A stretch of 64,000 nt of DNA from Bacillus mobilis (lineage in GTDB: Bacteria; Bacillota; Bacilli; Bacillales; Bacillaceae_G), in contig NZ_MACF01000067.1 of the NCBI RefSeq assembly GCF_001884045.1, positions 22,923 through 86,922 of the forward strand, given 5' to 3'. The notes under the pieces are model-generated. The model was not told where the DNA came from. It searched no databases and saw only the letters and a program-made list of their open reading frames with translations. Below, in pieces: positions 1 to 8,970 of this stretch. Position 1 is the first letter of the stretch; each line of letters begins with the position of its first letter. Both the position numbers and the translations under genes were made by a program.

Positions 1-35
1 TTAGTTTAATTAAAAAGAGGGGAACATATATAAAT

Positions 36-1628
36 ATGAAGCTTATAAAAATAGCAACGATAGGTATGATTGCGGTAGGATCTCTTTCTATTTCTTCAAG
101 TTCTTTCGCTGAAATGGAAAATGTAACGAAGAATGAAGCACAAGCAGCTCCAAGTAGCTTTCCTGATGTTCCGGGTTGGGTAAAGCCATCAGTAGATTAT
201 CTTATAAATAAAAATGTATTGTCAGGTATGCCTGATGGCACGTTTTCACCAAATTTAGAGATAGATAGAGGTTCAGCCGCAAAAATGATGGCGAAAATAT
301 TGGACCTTCCTGTCGATCAATCGGCAACGCCTACTTTTGATGACTCAAAAAGGAACTGGGCAGCGCCGTATATTGCGACTATAGAAAAAGTGGGTGTTAT
401 TAAAGGGGATGGGAACGGGAAGTTTAACCCGAATGGAAAGCTAACGAGAGGCGCGATGGCTTCTATGTTAGTAAATGCATATAAATTACAAGAGAAAGTG
501 ACAGGGAATCCACCAACAGTATTTACAGACTTAAAAGGGCATTGGAGCGAGAAATATGTAAATATCTTGGTTGAATTAGGTATTTCAAATGGGTACGGTC
601 ATGATAATTGGAAGCCTGATCAAACGATTACTCGTGCTGAAACGGTAAGTTTAGTCGCTCGAACAGATACTTCAAAAGATAAAGAGTTTAAGCGTAAACA
701 AATTCAGATGTCCAAATCTTTCTTTGCTTATCACGATGCCTCATTATCTTCAGGAATCGCTTTTGAAAGTACACCACAAGCTGTAACAGTGTATGAAGAA
801 AGAGGAGATGGCTGGGTTAAAATCCATACAAATCAAGGGTTCAAATGGATCTTATTAAACGAAAAAAGAATTCATATTAATAGAGACTTTTTCACATACG
901 ATTATCCAGCGGACTCAGCGAATGTACTGTTAAAATATACGGCGCAAACGGTGACAGTAGTTGAAGAAAGAGGTACGTGGTTGCGTATAAGAACTGGTTC
1001 TGGTCTTCAATGGATGAATACGAATGAATCTAGAACAGTAATCGACAACTTAAAAACGATCCAAAATAATCAACAAGTTATTTTAGTTACAACAAAAGGC
1101 TATCATACGAATCAAGCTCAAATTCGTACATTTGAAAATTCAAATGGAAAATGGAGAGAGCAAAAGAATATAAATGGATATATTGGAAAAACAGGTTTTG
1201 CAGTTGAGATGAGTGAAAGTGGTGTGAGTTCGCCAAGAGGAAAATACACAATTGGTTCAGCTTTTGGTAGACAAGGGAATCCTGGTACGAAGCTGCCCTT
1301 TATTCATTTAACACCAAATCATGTTTGGGTAGATGATTCTACATCCCCATACTATAATACCCTGCAAGAAAAGCCTGTAAGAGGTAGATGGAAATCAGCT
1401 GAAAATATGTATATCCCGGCGTATGATTATGGATTCGTCATTAATTATAATACGGAATCACGTACACCATACAAAGGAAGCGCGATTTTCTTCCATGTCT
1501 CTACCTCATGGACAGAAGGGTGTACAGGTGTAGATAAACAAAATGTGATTGATATTTTAAGATGGATTGATCCAGGGAAAAACCCTGTTATTATTCAGAC
1601 TCCTGAAAATGAACTGACAAACTATTAA
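36..1628 (+). CDS. SLH-anchored L,D-transpeptidase (YkuD) surface protein
   Basis: A 530-residue exported protein with a signal peptide (about 1-25, ending SSSFA). Three SLH domains follow (about 40-85, 100-150, 160-208), which in this group bind pyruvylated secondary cell wall polymer. Two SH3-like repeats (about 222-335) share the phrase VTVxEERG. The C-terminal third is a YkuD-type L,D-transpeptidase: His487 in FFHVS and Cys496 in EGCTGV match the conserved His and nucleophilic Cys of enzymes that make 3-3 peptidoglycan cross-links. The likely role is cell-wall remodelling at the S-layer/wall interface. The ATG follows a GAGGGGAA ribosome site. It stands alone, with a strong terminator behind it. 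Domain calls are from sequence; the biological substrate is inferred. Confidence 0.85.
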   Translation: MKLIKIATIGMIAVGSLSISSSSFAEMENVTKNEAQAAPSSFPDVPGWVKPSVDYLINKNVLSGMPDGTFSPNLEIDRGSAAKMMAKILDLPVDQSATPTFDDSKRNWAAPYIATIEKVGVIKGDGNGKFNPNGKLTRGAMASMLVNAYKLQEKVTGNPPTVFTDLKGHWSEKYVNILVELGISNGYGHDNWKPDQTITRAETVSLVARTDTSKDKEFKRKQIQMSKSFFAYHDASLSSGIAFESTPQAVTVYEERGDGWVKIHTNQGFKWILLNEKRIHINRDFFTYDYPADSANVLLKYTAQTVTVVEERGTWLRIRTGSGLQWMNTNESRTVIDNLKTIQNNQQVILVTTKGYHTNQAQIRTFENSNGKWREQKNINGYIGKTGFAVEMSESGVSSPRGKYTIGSAFGRQGNPGTKLPFIHLTPNHVWVDDSTSPYYNTLQEKPVRGRWKSAENMYIPAYDYGFVINYNTESRTPYKGSAIFFHVSTSWTEGCTGVDKQNVIDILRWIDPGKNPVIIQTPENELTNY

Positions 1629-1670
1629 TTTGATACTCTAAAAAAATATAATGTATACGGTATTATTTTA

Positions 1671-1698
1671 AGCCTACTTTCATTAGTAGGCTTTTTTT
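1671..1698 (+). terminator. Rho-independent terminator of the SLH-YkuD gene
   Basis: Stem AGCCTACT / AGTAGGCT with loop TTCATT followed by seven T residues, 43 nt after the stop codon. Confidence 0.9.
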
Positions 1699-1841
1699 AA
1701 TATCAAACGCTAATGGATTATTTCATTAAAAACTTGGATTTACGATACGTTAGGCAGGTTTCATAAACGGTGGTTTGTAGTTTTTTGAGACTAATGAATA
1801 AATTTTTTAATACATAGGGATTAACGTGAATAAAATAAAAG

Positions 1842-1877
1842 GTCAATTTCTTTTCATGTAAAGAAGTTGGCTTTTTT
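1842..1877 (+). terminator. orphan terminator-like hairpin
   Basis: GTCAATTTCTTT pairs with AAAGAAGTTGGC (two G-U pairs) around a TCATGT loop, followed by six T residues. The preceding gene already has a terminator 145 nt earlier, so this could end an unannotated small transcript starting between 1700 and 1840. Confidence 0.6.
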
Positions 1878-2003
1878 ATTTAGTTTTGCATAGCGTAAGG
1901 GATTTTTGTTTCAGAGTATTGTTTATTTTTCAACTTGATGATAATGAGGAGAGATACCTGTATGCTTTTATGAAGAATCCTTATTTACACTAAGGATTGG
2001 AAG

Positions 2004-2052
2004 TTTATCCCGCCTTAATGGGCAGTAAGACCCCCACCGATTAAAGTTTCAT
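2004..2052 (-). mobile_element. bcr1 remnant (internal deletion scar)
   Basis: On the minus strand this reads as the left end of bcr1 (TGAAACTTTAATC) joined directly to its right end (GGTGGGGGTCTTACTGCCC, then GGGATAAA). TTTAT flanks one side (2004-2008), as in the full copy at 17997-18144. The join lies where full copies carry two CCCCCAC direct repeats, so one repeat and everything between them has been lost. Orientation is opposite to the other two copies. Confidence 0.75.
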
Positions 2053-2122
2053 TTTTTGTTTTCCGAAAATATAGACTGGGGAAAATAATGTAAAAAAACT
2101 ATTGTATGTTTCAAAACCTTAT

Positions 2123-2201
2123 GTTACATTTGTGTTACAGAAGAGTTACAAAGCGTAACTTATGTTACGGATTGTTTTCTTTTGTTTTTCAGTGTGTTAC
2201 A
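2123..2201. promoter_or_regulatory. cluster of GTTACA motifs, three with exact 11-bp phasing (WalR/PhoP-like)
   Basis: GTTACA occurs at 2123, 2134 and 2145, exactly 11 bp apart. A GTAAC-TTAT-GTTAC palindrome follows at 2155-2168 and another GTTACA at 2196. On the minus strand the phased set reads TGTAAC-N5-TGTAAC-N5-TGTAAC, which fits the published WalR (YycF) box TGTWAH-N5-TGTWAH. It is about 300 bp from the start of the downstream lipoprotein gene, so its target promoter is not obvious. The role is inferred. Confidence 0.5.
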
Positions 2202-2502
2202 AAGTGAGGATATGTAAAGCTAAAAAAATAGCAACCTAAAAATAGTTTTTCTATGTGTATAAGAGTGTGTGTAGTAAAGAGCCTGGTGAGATTTTTACGC
2301 ACATTATTAAAATTCCTTTCTGTTTTTAAAAGAAGAAGAAAACCAACTACCAACTATTTAGGAGTTTTAAGTAATGATAGTAAATGAAATGTACTTCCTT
2401 TCCCACACACAAAGTACATCTTTATTTTCAGTCTAATTACTACACAGACTTTTATACATATGCTGTTATTTATTGTTTTAGGGATATATAGGAGGAGAGA
2501 AA

Positions 2503-3495
2503 ATGAGAAAGTTATTAATGGTAATTGGGCTTACGTTTTTAATGTTAGCTGGATGTAGCAATGGGAATTTTGACAAAGCAATGGATGAAGGAAAGACTGC
2601 GTTAACGAATAAAGAATATAAAAATGCATTATCATCATTTGAAAAAGCGCTAGGTGAGAAAAAAGATGATTCAGATGCAATGATGCTTGTAGAACAAACG
2701 AAAATAATGATAGAAGCAGTGAAGTTAAAAGAAGAAACAAAGGTAGAAGAATCAATCAAGTCATTTGAAAAAGTAGAGAACATGAAGAATGGAAATGCTA
2801 CGCTTGTAAAACAAGCAAAGGAAGAACGCACAGCATTACTAGCCATCTTAGAGCAAAACAAGAAGTATAGCGAGCAACTGACGAAAAGTGAAGAGTTAAT
2901 AAGTAAGAAAAATTATGCAGAAGCGAAAGAGATATTAAATAAGCTAGTTGCAGAAACAAAAGATAACAAAAAACTTGAAGAATATAATAAAAAAGCGGTA
3001 GGATTAGTTACTAAAATAAATGAAGAAGAAAAAACTGCAAAGAGTGAAGCAGCAGCGAAAGCACAAAAAACAAATGTAGTAACGAATCAAAAGGTAGCAA
3101 CAGAAAAGACTCAAAAAACTGAGGCAGAAAAAAATCAAAAGGTAGTAGCAGAAAAGAACCAAAAAACTGAGACAGAAAAGAATCAGAAGGTAGCAACAGA
3201 AAAGAACGGCAAAACTGAGACAGAAAAAAATCAGAAGGTAGTAACAGAAAAGAACCAAAAAGTAGAGACAGGAAAGACTCAAGATGCATTTACTTTTGAG
3301 AAAGCGAAAGCATATATCAAAAATGAATATAAAGAAGACTATGATTACACGTTAGAGAATACGCAAGTAGAGAATGGAAAGAAATATTATCAAATAAGAG
3401 TGCATACGACATATAAAGTAGAAGGTGCAGGTGGACCAGGATTTACTGGTGTATTCAAAGTATTCGAAGATGGTACAATCGTTGAAATGCACTAA
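2503..3495 (+). CDS. lipoprotein with helical repeats, KT/NQK linker and C-terminal domain
   Basis: A 330-residue protein with a lipoprotein signal (MRKLLMVIGL, lipobox LAGC, Cys18). Residues about 20-180 are strongly helical and start with a TPR-like stretch (KAMDEGKTALTNKEYKNAL). Residues about 190-260 are a low-complexity Lys/Glu/Thr/Gln linker built of repeats like TEKNQKV, which should be a coiled coil or flexible wall-spanning arm. A compact C-terminal domain of about 65 residues (from FTFEKAKAYIKNEY) ends the protein. A strong AGGAGGAG ribosome site precedes the ATG. It is probably exposed on the outer membrane face. I do not recognise a family for the C-terminal domain; function unknown. 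Confidence 0.8.
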   Translation: MRKLLMVIGLTFLMLAGCSNGNFDKAMDEGKTALTNKEYKNALSSFEKALGEKKDDSDAMMLVEQTKIMIEAVKLKEETKVEESIKSFEKVENMKNGNATLVKQAKEERTALLAILEQNKKYSEQLTKSEELISKKNYAEAKEILNKLVAETKDNKKLEEYNKKAVGLVTKINEEEKTAKSEAAAKAQKTNVVTNQKVATEKTQKTEAEKNQKVVAEKNQKTETEKNQKVATEKNGKTETEKNQKVVTEKNQKVETGKTQDAFTFEKAKAYIKNEYKEDYDYTLENTQVENGKKYYQIRVHTTYKVEGAGGPGFTGVFKVFEDGTIVEMH

Positions 3496-3503
3496 TTTGA
3501 TGG

Positions 3504-3540
3504 AAAAGGTATCCTCAAAGTATATGAGGGTACCTTTTTT
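3504..3540 (+). terminator. terminator of the lipoprotein gene
   Basis: AAAAGGTATCCTCA pairs with TGAGGGTACCTTTT and runs into T residues, 9 nt after the stop codon. Confidence 0.9.
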
Positions 3541-3545
3541 AGCAT

Positions 3546-3611
3546 AAAAAAAGGCATCTAGCAAAAGTACTAGATGCAAATAAAAACACAAGGGAAGATA
3601 AATATCTTCCC
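3546..3611 (-). other. two adjacent perfect hairpins, minus-strand terminator-like
   Basis: GCATCTAG/CTAGATGC (3554-3577) is preceded on the plus strand by a run of A, so on the minus strand it is a stem followed by seven T residues, the form of a minus-strand terminator. A second stem, GGGAAGATA/TATCTTCCC (3592-3611), lies just upstream of it on that strand. No minus-strand gene feeds into it. It may be a small RNA or only structured spacer. Confidence 0.45.
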
Positions 3612-3745
3612 GTTTCCCGTAAGTAATTATATCAAAAAATTTATAAAAAACTAGCTTTATTTTTTATGTAATTGATGTGCAAAGCTATGAAATGATAAGA
3701 TTACACTGTTTTCATAGTGTTTTATTAAAAAAAGGAGTTACGTAT

Positions 3746-4042
3746 ATGATTAATTTTAAACCAGAAAATTTGAACCAACTATTAAAAATAACGTTAATTA
3801 GTGCGAATAAATCTTATGATGCGATTAAAGATTATGAATTTACGGGAGAAGCAGTAGTATTCCGTGTAGACTTCGAATATATTGACGTTTCTTTAATGAT
3901 TATAGATATGTTAGGAAGATCAGCTTCTAAATTTAACATTTTGCCATATGCCCGTCCGAATACGAATGAAATAGATTACATTCAGTTTCATGTGTATTCG
4001 GTTAATGAAGGGAATTTTAAAGAAATGATGGATACGATGTAA
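3746..4042 (+). CDS. small hypothetical protein (98 aa)
   Basis: Start chosen at the ATG at 3746, which follows AAAGGAG at normal spacing; the reading frame is open further upstream but without a ribosome site. The 98-residue product (starting MINFKPENLNQLL) is soluble, with no signal peptide or membrane span, and has mixed helix and strand character. No family recognised. It lies alone between the lipoprotein gene and ydbS. Confidence 0.65.
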   Translation: MINFKPENLNQLLKITLISANKSYDAIKDYEFTGEAVVFRVDFEYIDVSLMIIDMLGRSASKFNILPYARPNTNEIDYIQFHVYSVNEGNFKEMMDTM

Positions 4043-4126
4043 AAACTATAATTTTACAAAATTGTATATAAAACCTTAATTTCTGCTAATATATAATTAA
4101 TAAATTCATATAATTGGAGTGATGAG

Positions 4127-4603
4127 ATGCAGCCGTTAGAAAGGGAGATTCATTCTAATATGCTGAAAGTGTGGAGGATTCACGCTTTAATTGGGGCGGC
4201 AGTTATACTAGCAGTCGTAATTGCATATTTCTTTTTTATGATCAATTTTAATTGGTGGGGTTGGTTGTTTGGTTTGTTAGTAACAGGTGCTATTCTATTT
4301 ATCCCGCTTGATTATTTCGTGTTTCCAAATTTACGTCAACGCTATTATAGTTACAGATTAAATGAAGAAGAGGTTGAGATTCAAAAAGGAATGTTCGTTG
4401 TAAAACGCGTACTTATTCCGATGATGCGCGTGCAGCACGTAACGATTGAACAAGGACCAATTATGAGAAAGTATAATTTAGCAGAATTACATATTTCAAC
4501 AGCAGCAACTTCTCATAGTATTCCAGGCTTAACGAAAGAAGAAGCAGAGCAGCTGAAAAGACAAATTGGAGAACTCGCGAAAGTGAGTGATGAGGATGTA
4601 TAA
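4127..4603 (+). CDS. ydbS: YdbS-like bacterial PH-domain membrane protein
   Basis: A 158-residue membrane protein. Two hydrophobic spans (about 17-40 and 44-62) are followed by a bPH2 (DUF304) domain at about 75-150 with the phrases EVEIQKGMFVVKRVLIP and RVQHVTIEQGP, typical of the YdbS/YdbT family. Its 3-prime end overlaps the start of the next gene by 17 bp, so the two are translationally coupled. The B. subtilis ydbS-ydbT pair has been linked to resistance against bacteriocins; that role is carried over by homology. Confidence 0.85.
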   Translation: MQPLEREIHSNMLKVWRIHALIGAAVILAVVIAYFFFMINFNWWGWLFGLLVTGAILFIPLDYFVFPNLRQRYYSYRLNEEEVEIQKGMFVVKRVLIPMMRVQHVTIEQGPIMRKYNLAELHISTAATSHSIPGLTKEEAEQLKRQIGELAKVSDEDV

Positions 4604-6014
4604 GAGGCAACATCCGATCACGATTTTATTAGGTATTAGGATTTCGAGTTTATTTCCACTTATTATCCTTGTTATGTTTAAACCTGAAGAACAAGTGAAA
4701 CCTTGGTATGTCTTTTATCTTTTCATCTTGTTTATTATATTCATTATGGCAATTTTCTCAGCTATAAAATGGTATTTCAAAGTGTACTGGGTTGAAAATA
4801 ATATTGTACATATAAAGCACGGTGTGTTCGTTAAGAAGGAAAGTTACTTAAATAAAGAACGTGTGCAAAATATTAGTACGTCTTCTAACATCATTTATCA
4901 AGTGCTTGGACTGACGAAGTTAAACATAGAAGTAGCCGGCGGCGGTACTGAACCGGAAGTGATGTTAGCTGGCATTAGAGAAAGTGAAGCGAAGGAACTG
5001 ATTTCTTTATTACATAAAGAGAGAAGTGTTGTGACTGAAGAAGAGCCCGCGACAGCAGAAAATAAGACAGTTTATCAGTTAACGGTGAAAGAGATTTTAG
5101 CAGCTTCCATTACGTCTGGTAGATTCGGATTAGTGTTTTCTGGATTACTTCTTATTTACTCAGAGTTTAATCAATTTCTACCCGAATGGCTCATTAATAA
5201 AGTAGAAGCGTATGTGATGGATAACGGTGTATATGAATTAATTGTTATGGCTGCGATTTTAATGGTGGTTTCGTGGGTCGTTTCGACAGCTGGTTATGCG
5301 TTAAAATATGCGAACTTTAAAATTGAGCGAAACAGAAATGAAATTCGCATCGTGCAAGGGTTATTTGATAAAAAAGAGTTTGTTTTAAAACTACACCGCA
5401 TTCAAGCAATTACGGTGAAAGAAGGAATTCTTCGCCAGCCGTTCGGTTATTGCTCTGTCGAAGTGGAAGTTATTCAAAGTATAGAAGCAGCAGGGCATGA
5501 AGTAATGTTACATCCTTTTATGAAAAAGAAAGATGTCCAGCAGTTACTTACGTATTTGCAGTTGCCGTATGAAATGGAAGAGAAAATCGTTCATTTACCG
5601 AAGGCTGCATTACGTCGTTACGTAATAATGGGCTGGATTACAAGTGCTGTACTCGCTGTGCCGATTATCGGTGCGAGTATATATTTTAAGCAAAATATGG
5701 CGTTATTCACGTTAATACCACTATTTATCATATTTACGTTACTCTCATACGCCCGGTATACAAGTGGTGGATATATGATACGAGACAATCAGTTAGTCAT
5801 GGTATACCGTGGCCTTGCGAAATATACTGGGATCATGCGAAGAAGGCATGTTCAAGCAGTAGGATACAATCAATCGTATTTTCAAAAGAAAGACGAGCTA
5901 TGTACAGCTGCCGTATCAGTAGCGGGACATGGTTATGAAGTGAAGCATATGCGAAAAGAAGATGCGCTTCGTATATATAATTGGTACAAAGAAAAAGGAA
6001 ACACCGGTGCGTAA
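4587..6014 (+). CDS. ydbT: YdbT-like membrane protein with three PH (DUF304) domains
   Basis: A 475-residue partner of the preceding protein. Hydrophobic pairs near residues 15-60, 175-240 and 345-385 alternate with bPH2 domains, each marked by an HGVFVKKE-, QGLFDKKEF- or YRGLAKYTG-type turn followed by the R-x-H/Q-x-V pattern. The frame opens with a GTG at 4587; ATG codons at 4590 and 4596 are equally possible, since the ribosome site lies inside the upstream gene. The first two PH domains look complete and the third ends near the C-terminus. It should act at the membrane together with YdbS. Confidence 0.85.
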   Translation: MMRMYKRQHPITILLGIRISSLFPLIILVMFKPEEQVKPWYVFYLFILFIIFIMAIFSAIKWYFKVYWVENNIVHIKHGVFVKKESYLNKERVQNISTSSNIIYQVLGLTKLNIEVAGGGTEPEVMLAGIRESEAKELISLLHKERSVVTEEEPATAENKTVYQLTVKEILAASITSGRFGLVFSGLLLIYSEFNQFLPEWLINKVEAYVMDNGVYELIVMAAILMVVSWVVSTAGYALKYANFKIERNRNEIRIVQGLFDKKEFVLKLHRIQAITVKEGILRQPFGYCSVEVEVIQSIEAAGHEVMLHPFMKKKDVQQLLTYLQLPYEMEEKIVHLPKAALRRYVIMGWITSAVLAVPIIGASIYFKQNMALFTLIPLFIIFTLLSYARYTSGGYMIRDNQLVMVYRGLAKYTGIMRRRHVQAVGYNQSYFQKKDELCTAAVSVAGHGYEVKHMRKEDALRIYNWYKEKGNTGA

Positions 6015-6029
6015 TGGTGTTTCCTTTTT
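5995..6029 (+). terminator. terminator of ydbS-ydbT
   Basis: AAAGGAAACACC pairs with GGTGTTTCCTTT and runs into a T tract. The ydbT stop codon lies in the loop. Confidence 0.9.
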
Positions 6030-6040
6030 TGTGTCGTGAT

Positions 6041-6173
6041 TTGTCGATAAGTCGATATATTCGAAAAATCGCTGATATAATTTGAGTTGCGCCGATATAT
6101 TTCAAAAATCGCTGATATAATTCGAGTTGCGCCGATATATTCGGGAAATCGCCGATATAATTTCATGTACCGC
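6041..6173. repeat. three-unit 40-bp tandem repeat, locus 1
   Basis: A head TTGTCGATAAG is followed by three copies of a 40-bp unit (CGATATATT...AAATCGCTGATATAATT...GAGTTGCGC) and a tail TTTCATGTACCGC. Each unit is two degenerate 20-bp halves, so GATATA recurs about every 20 bp. The same head, unit number and similar tails occur at 28534 and 50788. It lies between the convergent genes ydbT and hmoB. Confidence 0.85.
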
Positions 6174-6203
6174 AGACTTGGAGCAACCACAGCACAAAAC
6201 CCC

Positions 6204-6737
<534 letters not shown>

Positions 6738-6852
6738 TTAATTGTTTGTTTCTATTATATCAACTCTCTTAAAAAACTTCGAAGATTATATACATAAAGA
6801 TACTTCTTTTTCAAATAATAAATGTACCATCATTTGGAAAGAAGGCCGATGT

Positions 6853-8970
6853 ATGAAGAAAGTAAAGTGGACTTTATTAGGTGGATTAGCAACGCTTGTA
6901 TTAGCGATTGTACTTTATAAACTTATTGTGTTAGCTGGTGGCTATATGATGGATGAAAAGCAGCTCGTTTTCCATTCTTCATCACGTATCGTTGACCAGA
7001 AAGGGAAAGAAATTACGAAATTATATGTAGAAAATAGAGACCTCGTACCAGTCGAGCAAATTCCGAAATACGTGCAGCAGGCGTTTATTGCGGTGGAAGA
7101 TTCTCGTTTTTATGAGCATCAAGGAATTGATTACCCGTCTATATTCAGGGCTCTTTATAAAGATACGTTAGCTGGAGAGAAGGTCGAAGGTGGTAGTACG
7201 ATTACGCAGCAACTAGCGAAAAACGTCTTTTTAACTCGTGAAAAAACAGTTACGCGGAAATTGAAGGAAGTCGCAATTTCCCTTCAATTAGAGCAAAAAT
7301 ATACGAAACAACAAATTCTTGAAATGTATATGAATCATATTTATTTTGGCCATGGGGCTTACGGTATTCAAGCGGCAGCAAAGTTGTATTTTAATAAAAA
7401 TGTAGAAGATTTAACAGTAGAAGAAGGGGCAATGCTTGCAGGTCTTCCGAAGTCGCCAAACGGATATTCACCGTATTTCTCTCCAGAGAAAAGTAAGGAG
7501 CGCCGCGATCTCGTATTGTCACTTATGCATAAACAAGGCTATTTGACTGCAGAAGAAAGTGTACGTTATCAAGGAAAGACGATTGCGCTATATAAAAACT
7601 TAGATGAGAATGAGCTCGCATATATGCCGTATATTGATATGGTTATAGATGAAGCAGCTCGTTTATATGGATTGTCTCATCAAGAAGTGCTCCGCGGAGG
7701 ATATACGTTTGTCGTTCCGATGGATGAAAAGATTCAAAAGGTAGCGTATAACCAGTTTCAAGATGCACGGAATTTCCCTGGGAAAGAAGAGGGGGCGCAA
7801 GGTGCTTTTTTATTAATGGATAATCGTACGGGCGGAATTAAAGCGGCGATTGGCGGAAGAAAGTATGTCCCGAGAGGTTTTAATCGTGTTTTCGCAAAAA
7901 GACAGCCCGGTTCTGTGCTAAAACCACTTATCGTCTATGCGCCAGCACTCGAAACGAAAAAGTATAATCCGTATTCTTTATTAACGAATGAAAGAAATTC
8001 ATTTGAAGGCTATGAACCTCGAAATTACAACCATACGTATTCGAAAGAAATGACGATGTACGATGCGATTTTAGAGTCAGCAAATGTACCGGCAGTTTCT
8101 TTATTAAATGAATTAGGGGTAGAAGAAGGAAAGCAATATTTAGAGAAAGGCAATGTTCATATTGCCGATGCGGGGTTAAGTACAGCGCTTGGCGGATTGA
8201 AAAACGGTGTTTCAACATTTGAACTCGTGAAAATGTATCGTGCGTTTTTAGCAAATGGCGCTATTATTGAGCCGCACGTGATTGATAAAGTGTTCAATAG
8301 ACACGGCGCAGTTATTGGAGAATCACCAAAAGTAGAAACGAAAATTTTCTCGAAACAAACGGCATGGTATATGACGAAAATGCTTGAAGGAGTTGTGAAG
8401 GAAGGGACAGCGAAAGCCGGTGTATATAACGGGGCGTTAGCTGGGAAAACAGGCACAACTTCCTTACCAAATGACGATAATGGAGCGAGAGATATGTGGT
8501 TCGTTGGCTATACGCCAAATTTAGTAGGCGCTGTTTGGATTGGTTATGACCGTACGGATAAAGAGCATCAGCTGCAAGGAGAAAGTGCGTCAGCAACGAA
8601 ATTGTTTAAGAAAATTTTAACGAAGGCAAATGTAGAACAGAAAGAGCAGTTTATGAAACCAGAAGGTGTGGAAACAATCGGTGCTCCAATTCGGCTGCGC
8701 AAAATTGAAGATGTGAAAATGAAATTAGCTTTTAGCCCTTTCGGTTTATTTAAAGCGAAATTAAGCTGGACACCACTTCCAGATGATAGAATTATGTATC
8801 GTATTTATAGAGTAGAAAACGGAGCCCATACGCATGTAGCAACTGTAAATGGTGCCGGGGAATATGAAGAAAAGTTCGTTAACATCTTTTCAAAACCGAG
8901 TTTTTACGTTGTGCCATATAACACACAAACGAATCGCGAGGGAGAAAAGTCAAAAGTAGCTAAACCATAG
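6853..8970 (+). CDS. pbpF: class A penicillin-binding protein PbpF (transglycosylase/transpeptidase)
   Basis: Start placed at the ATG at 6853 (MKKVKWTLLGG), giving 705 residues; an in-frame upstream extension has no ribosome site. A signal-anchor helix (about 5-30) precedes a GT51 glycosyltransferase domain with EDSRFYEHQGIDYPS and GGSTITQQLAKN. The transpeptidase domain carries SVLK with nucleophile Ser354, the SAN triad, and KTGTT with Lys532. It polymerises and cross-links peptidoglycan on the outer membrane face. Family knowledge: B. subtilis PbpF is made in vegetative and early sporulating cells. The neighbour order hmoB-pbpF-hemE is conserved. Confidence 0.93.
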   Translation: MKKVKWTLLGGLATLVLAIVLYKLIVLAGGYMMDEKQLVFHSSSRIVDQKGKEITKLYVENRDLVPVEQIPKYVQQAFIAVEDSRFYEHQGIDYPSIFRALYKDTLAGEKVEGGSTITQQLAKNVFLTREKTVTRKLKEVAISLQLEQKYTKQQILEMYMNHIYFGHGAYGIQAAAKLYFNKNVEDLTVEEGAMLAGLPKSPNGYSPYFSPEKSKERRDLVLSLMHKQGYLTAEESVRYQGKTIALYKNLDENELAYMPYIDMVIDEAARLYGLSHQEVLRGGYTFVVPMDEKIQKVAYNQFQDARNFPGKEEGAQGAFLLMDNRTGGIKAAIGGRKYVPRGFNRVFAKRQPGSVLKPLIVYAPALETKKYNPYSLLTNERNSFEGYEPRNYNHTYSKEMTMYDAILESANVPAVSLLNELGVEEGKQYLEKGNVHIADAGLSTALGGLKNGVSTFELVKMYRAFLANGAIIEPHVIDKVFNRHGAVIGESPKVETKIFSKQTAWYMTKMLEGVVKEGTAKAGVYNGALAGKTGTTSLPNDDNGARDMWFVGYTPNLVGAVWIGYDRTDKEHQLQGESASATKLFKKILTKANVEQKEQFMKPEGVETIGAPIRLRKIEDVKMKLAFSPFGLFKAKLSWTPLPDDRIMYRIYRVENGAHTHVATVNGAGEYEEKFVNIFSKPSFYVVPYNTQTNREGEKSKVAKP

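Larger units (their letters stand above)
1629..2502. other. long intergenic region with terminators, bcr1 scar and GTTACA cluster
   Basis: This 874-bp stretch has no convincing protein gene. In order it holds the terminator at 1671, a second terminator-like hairpin at 1842-1877 with no gene in front of it, a 44-bp bcr1 deletion remnant at 2009-2052, and a cluster of GTTAC motifs at 2123-2201. A possible 20-codon reading frame (2374-2436, ATG after TAGGAG) lies before the lipoprotein gene, but nothing else supports it. Confidence 0.6.

Noticed and set aside
2374-2436. 20-codon frame with TAGGAG upstream, before the lipoprotein gene
   Set aside because: Too short, no conservation data, and no attenuator or terminator downstream that would make it a leader peptide.
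3004-3289. Minus-strand reading frames inside the lipoprotein gene
   Set aside because: They are the complement of the low-complexity Lys/Glu/Gln linker and have no ribosome site.
6041-6173. CRISPR array
   Set aside because: The 40-bp units are directly adjacent with no unique spacers, there are only three units and no cas genes.
5833-6190. Minus-strand frames through the 40-bp repeat at 6041
   Set aside because: The repeat is free of stops in this direction by composition; they overlap the ydbT end and its terminator and have no ribosome site.
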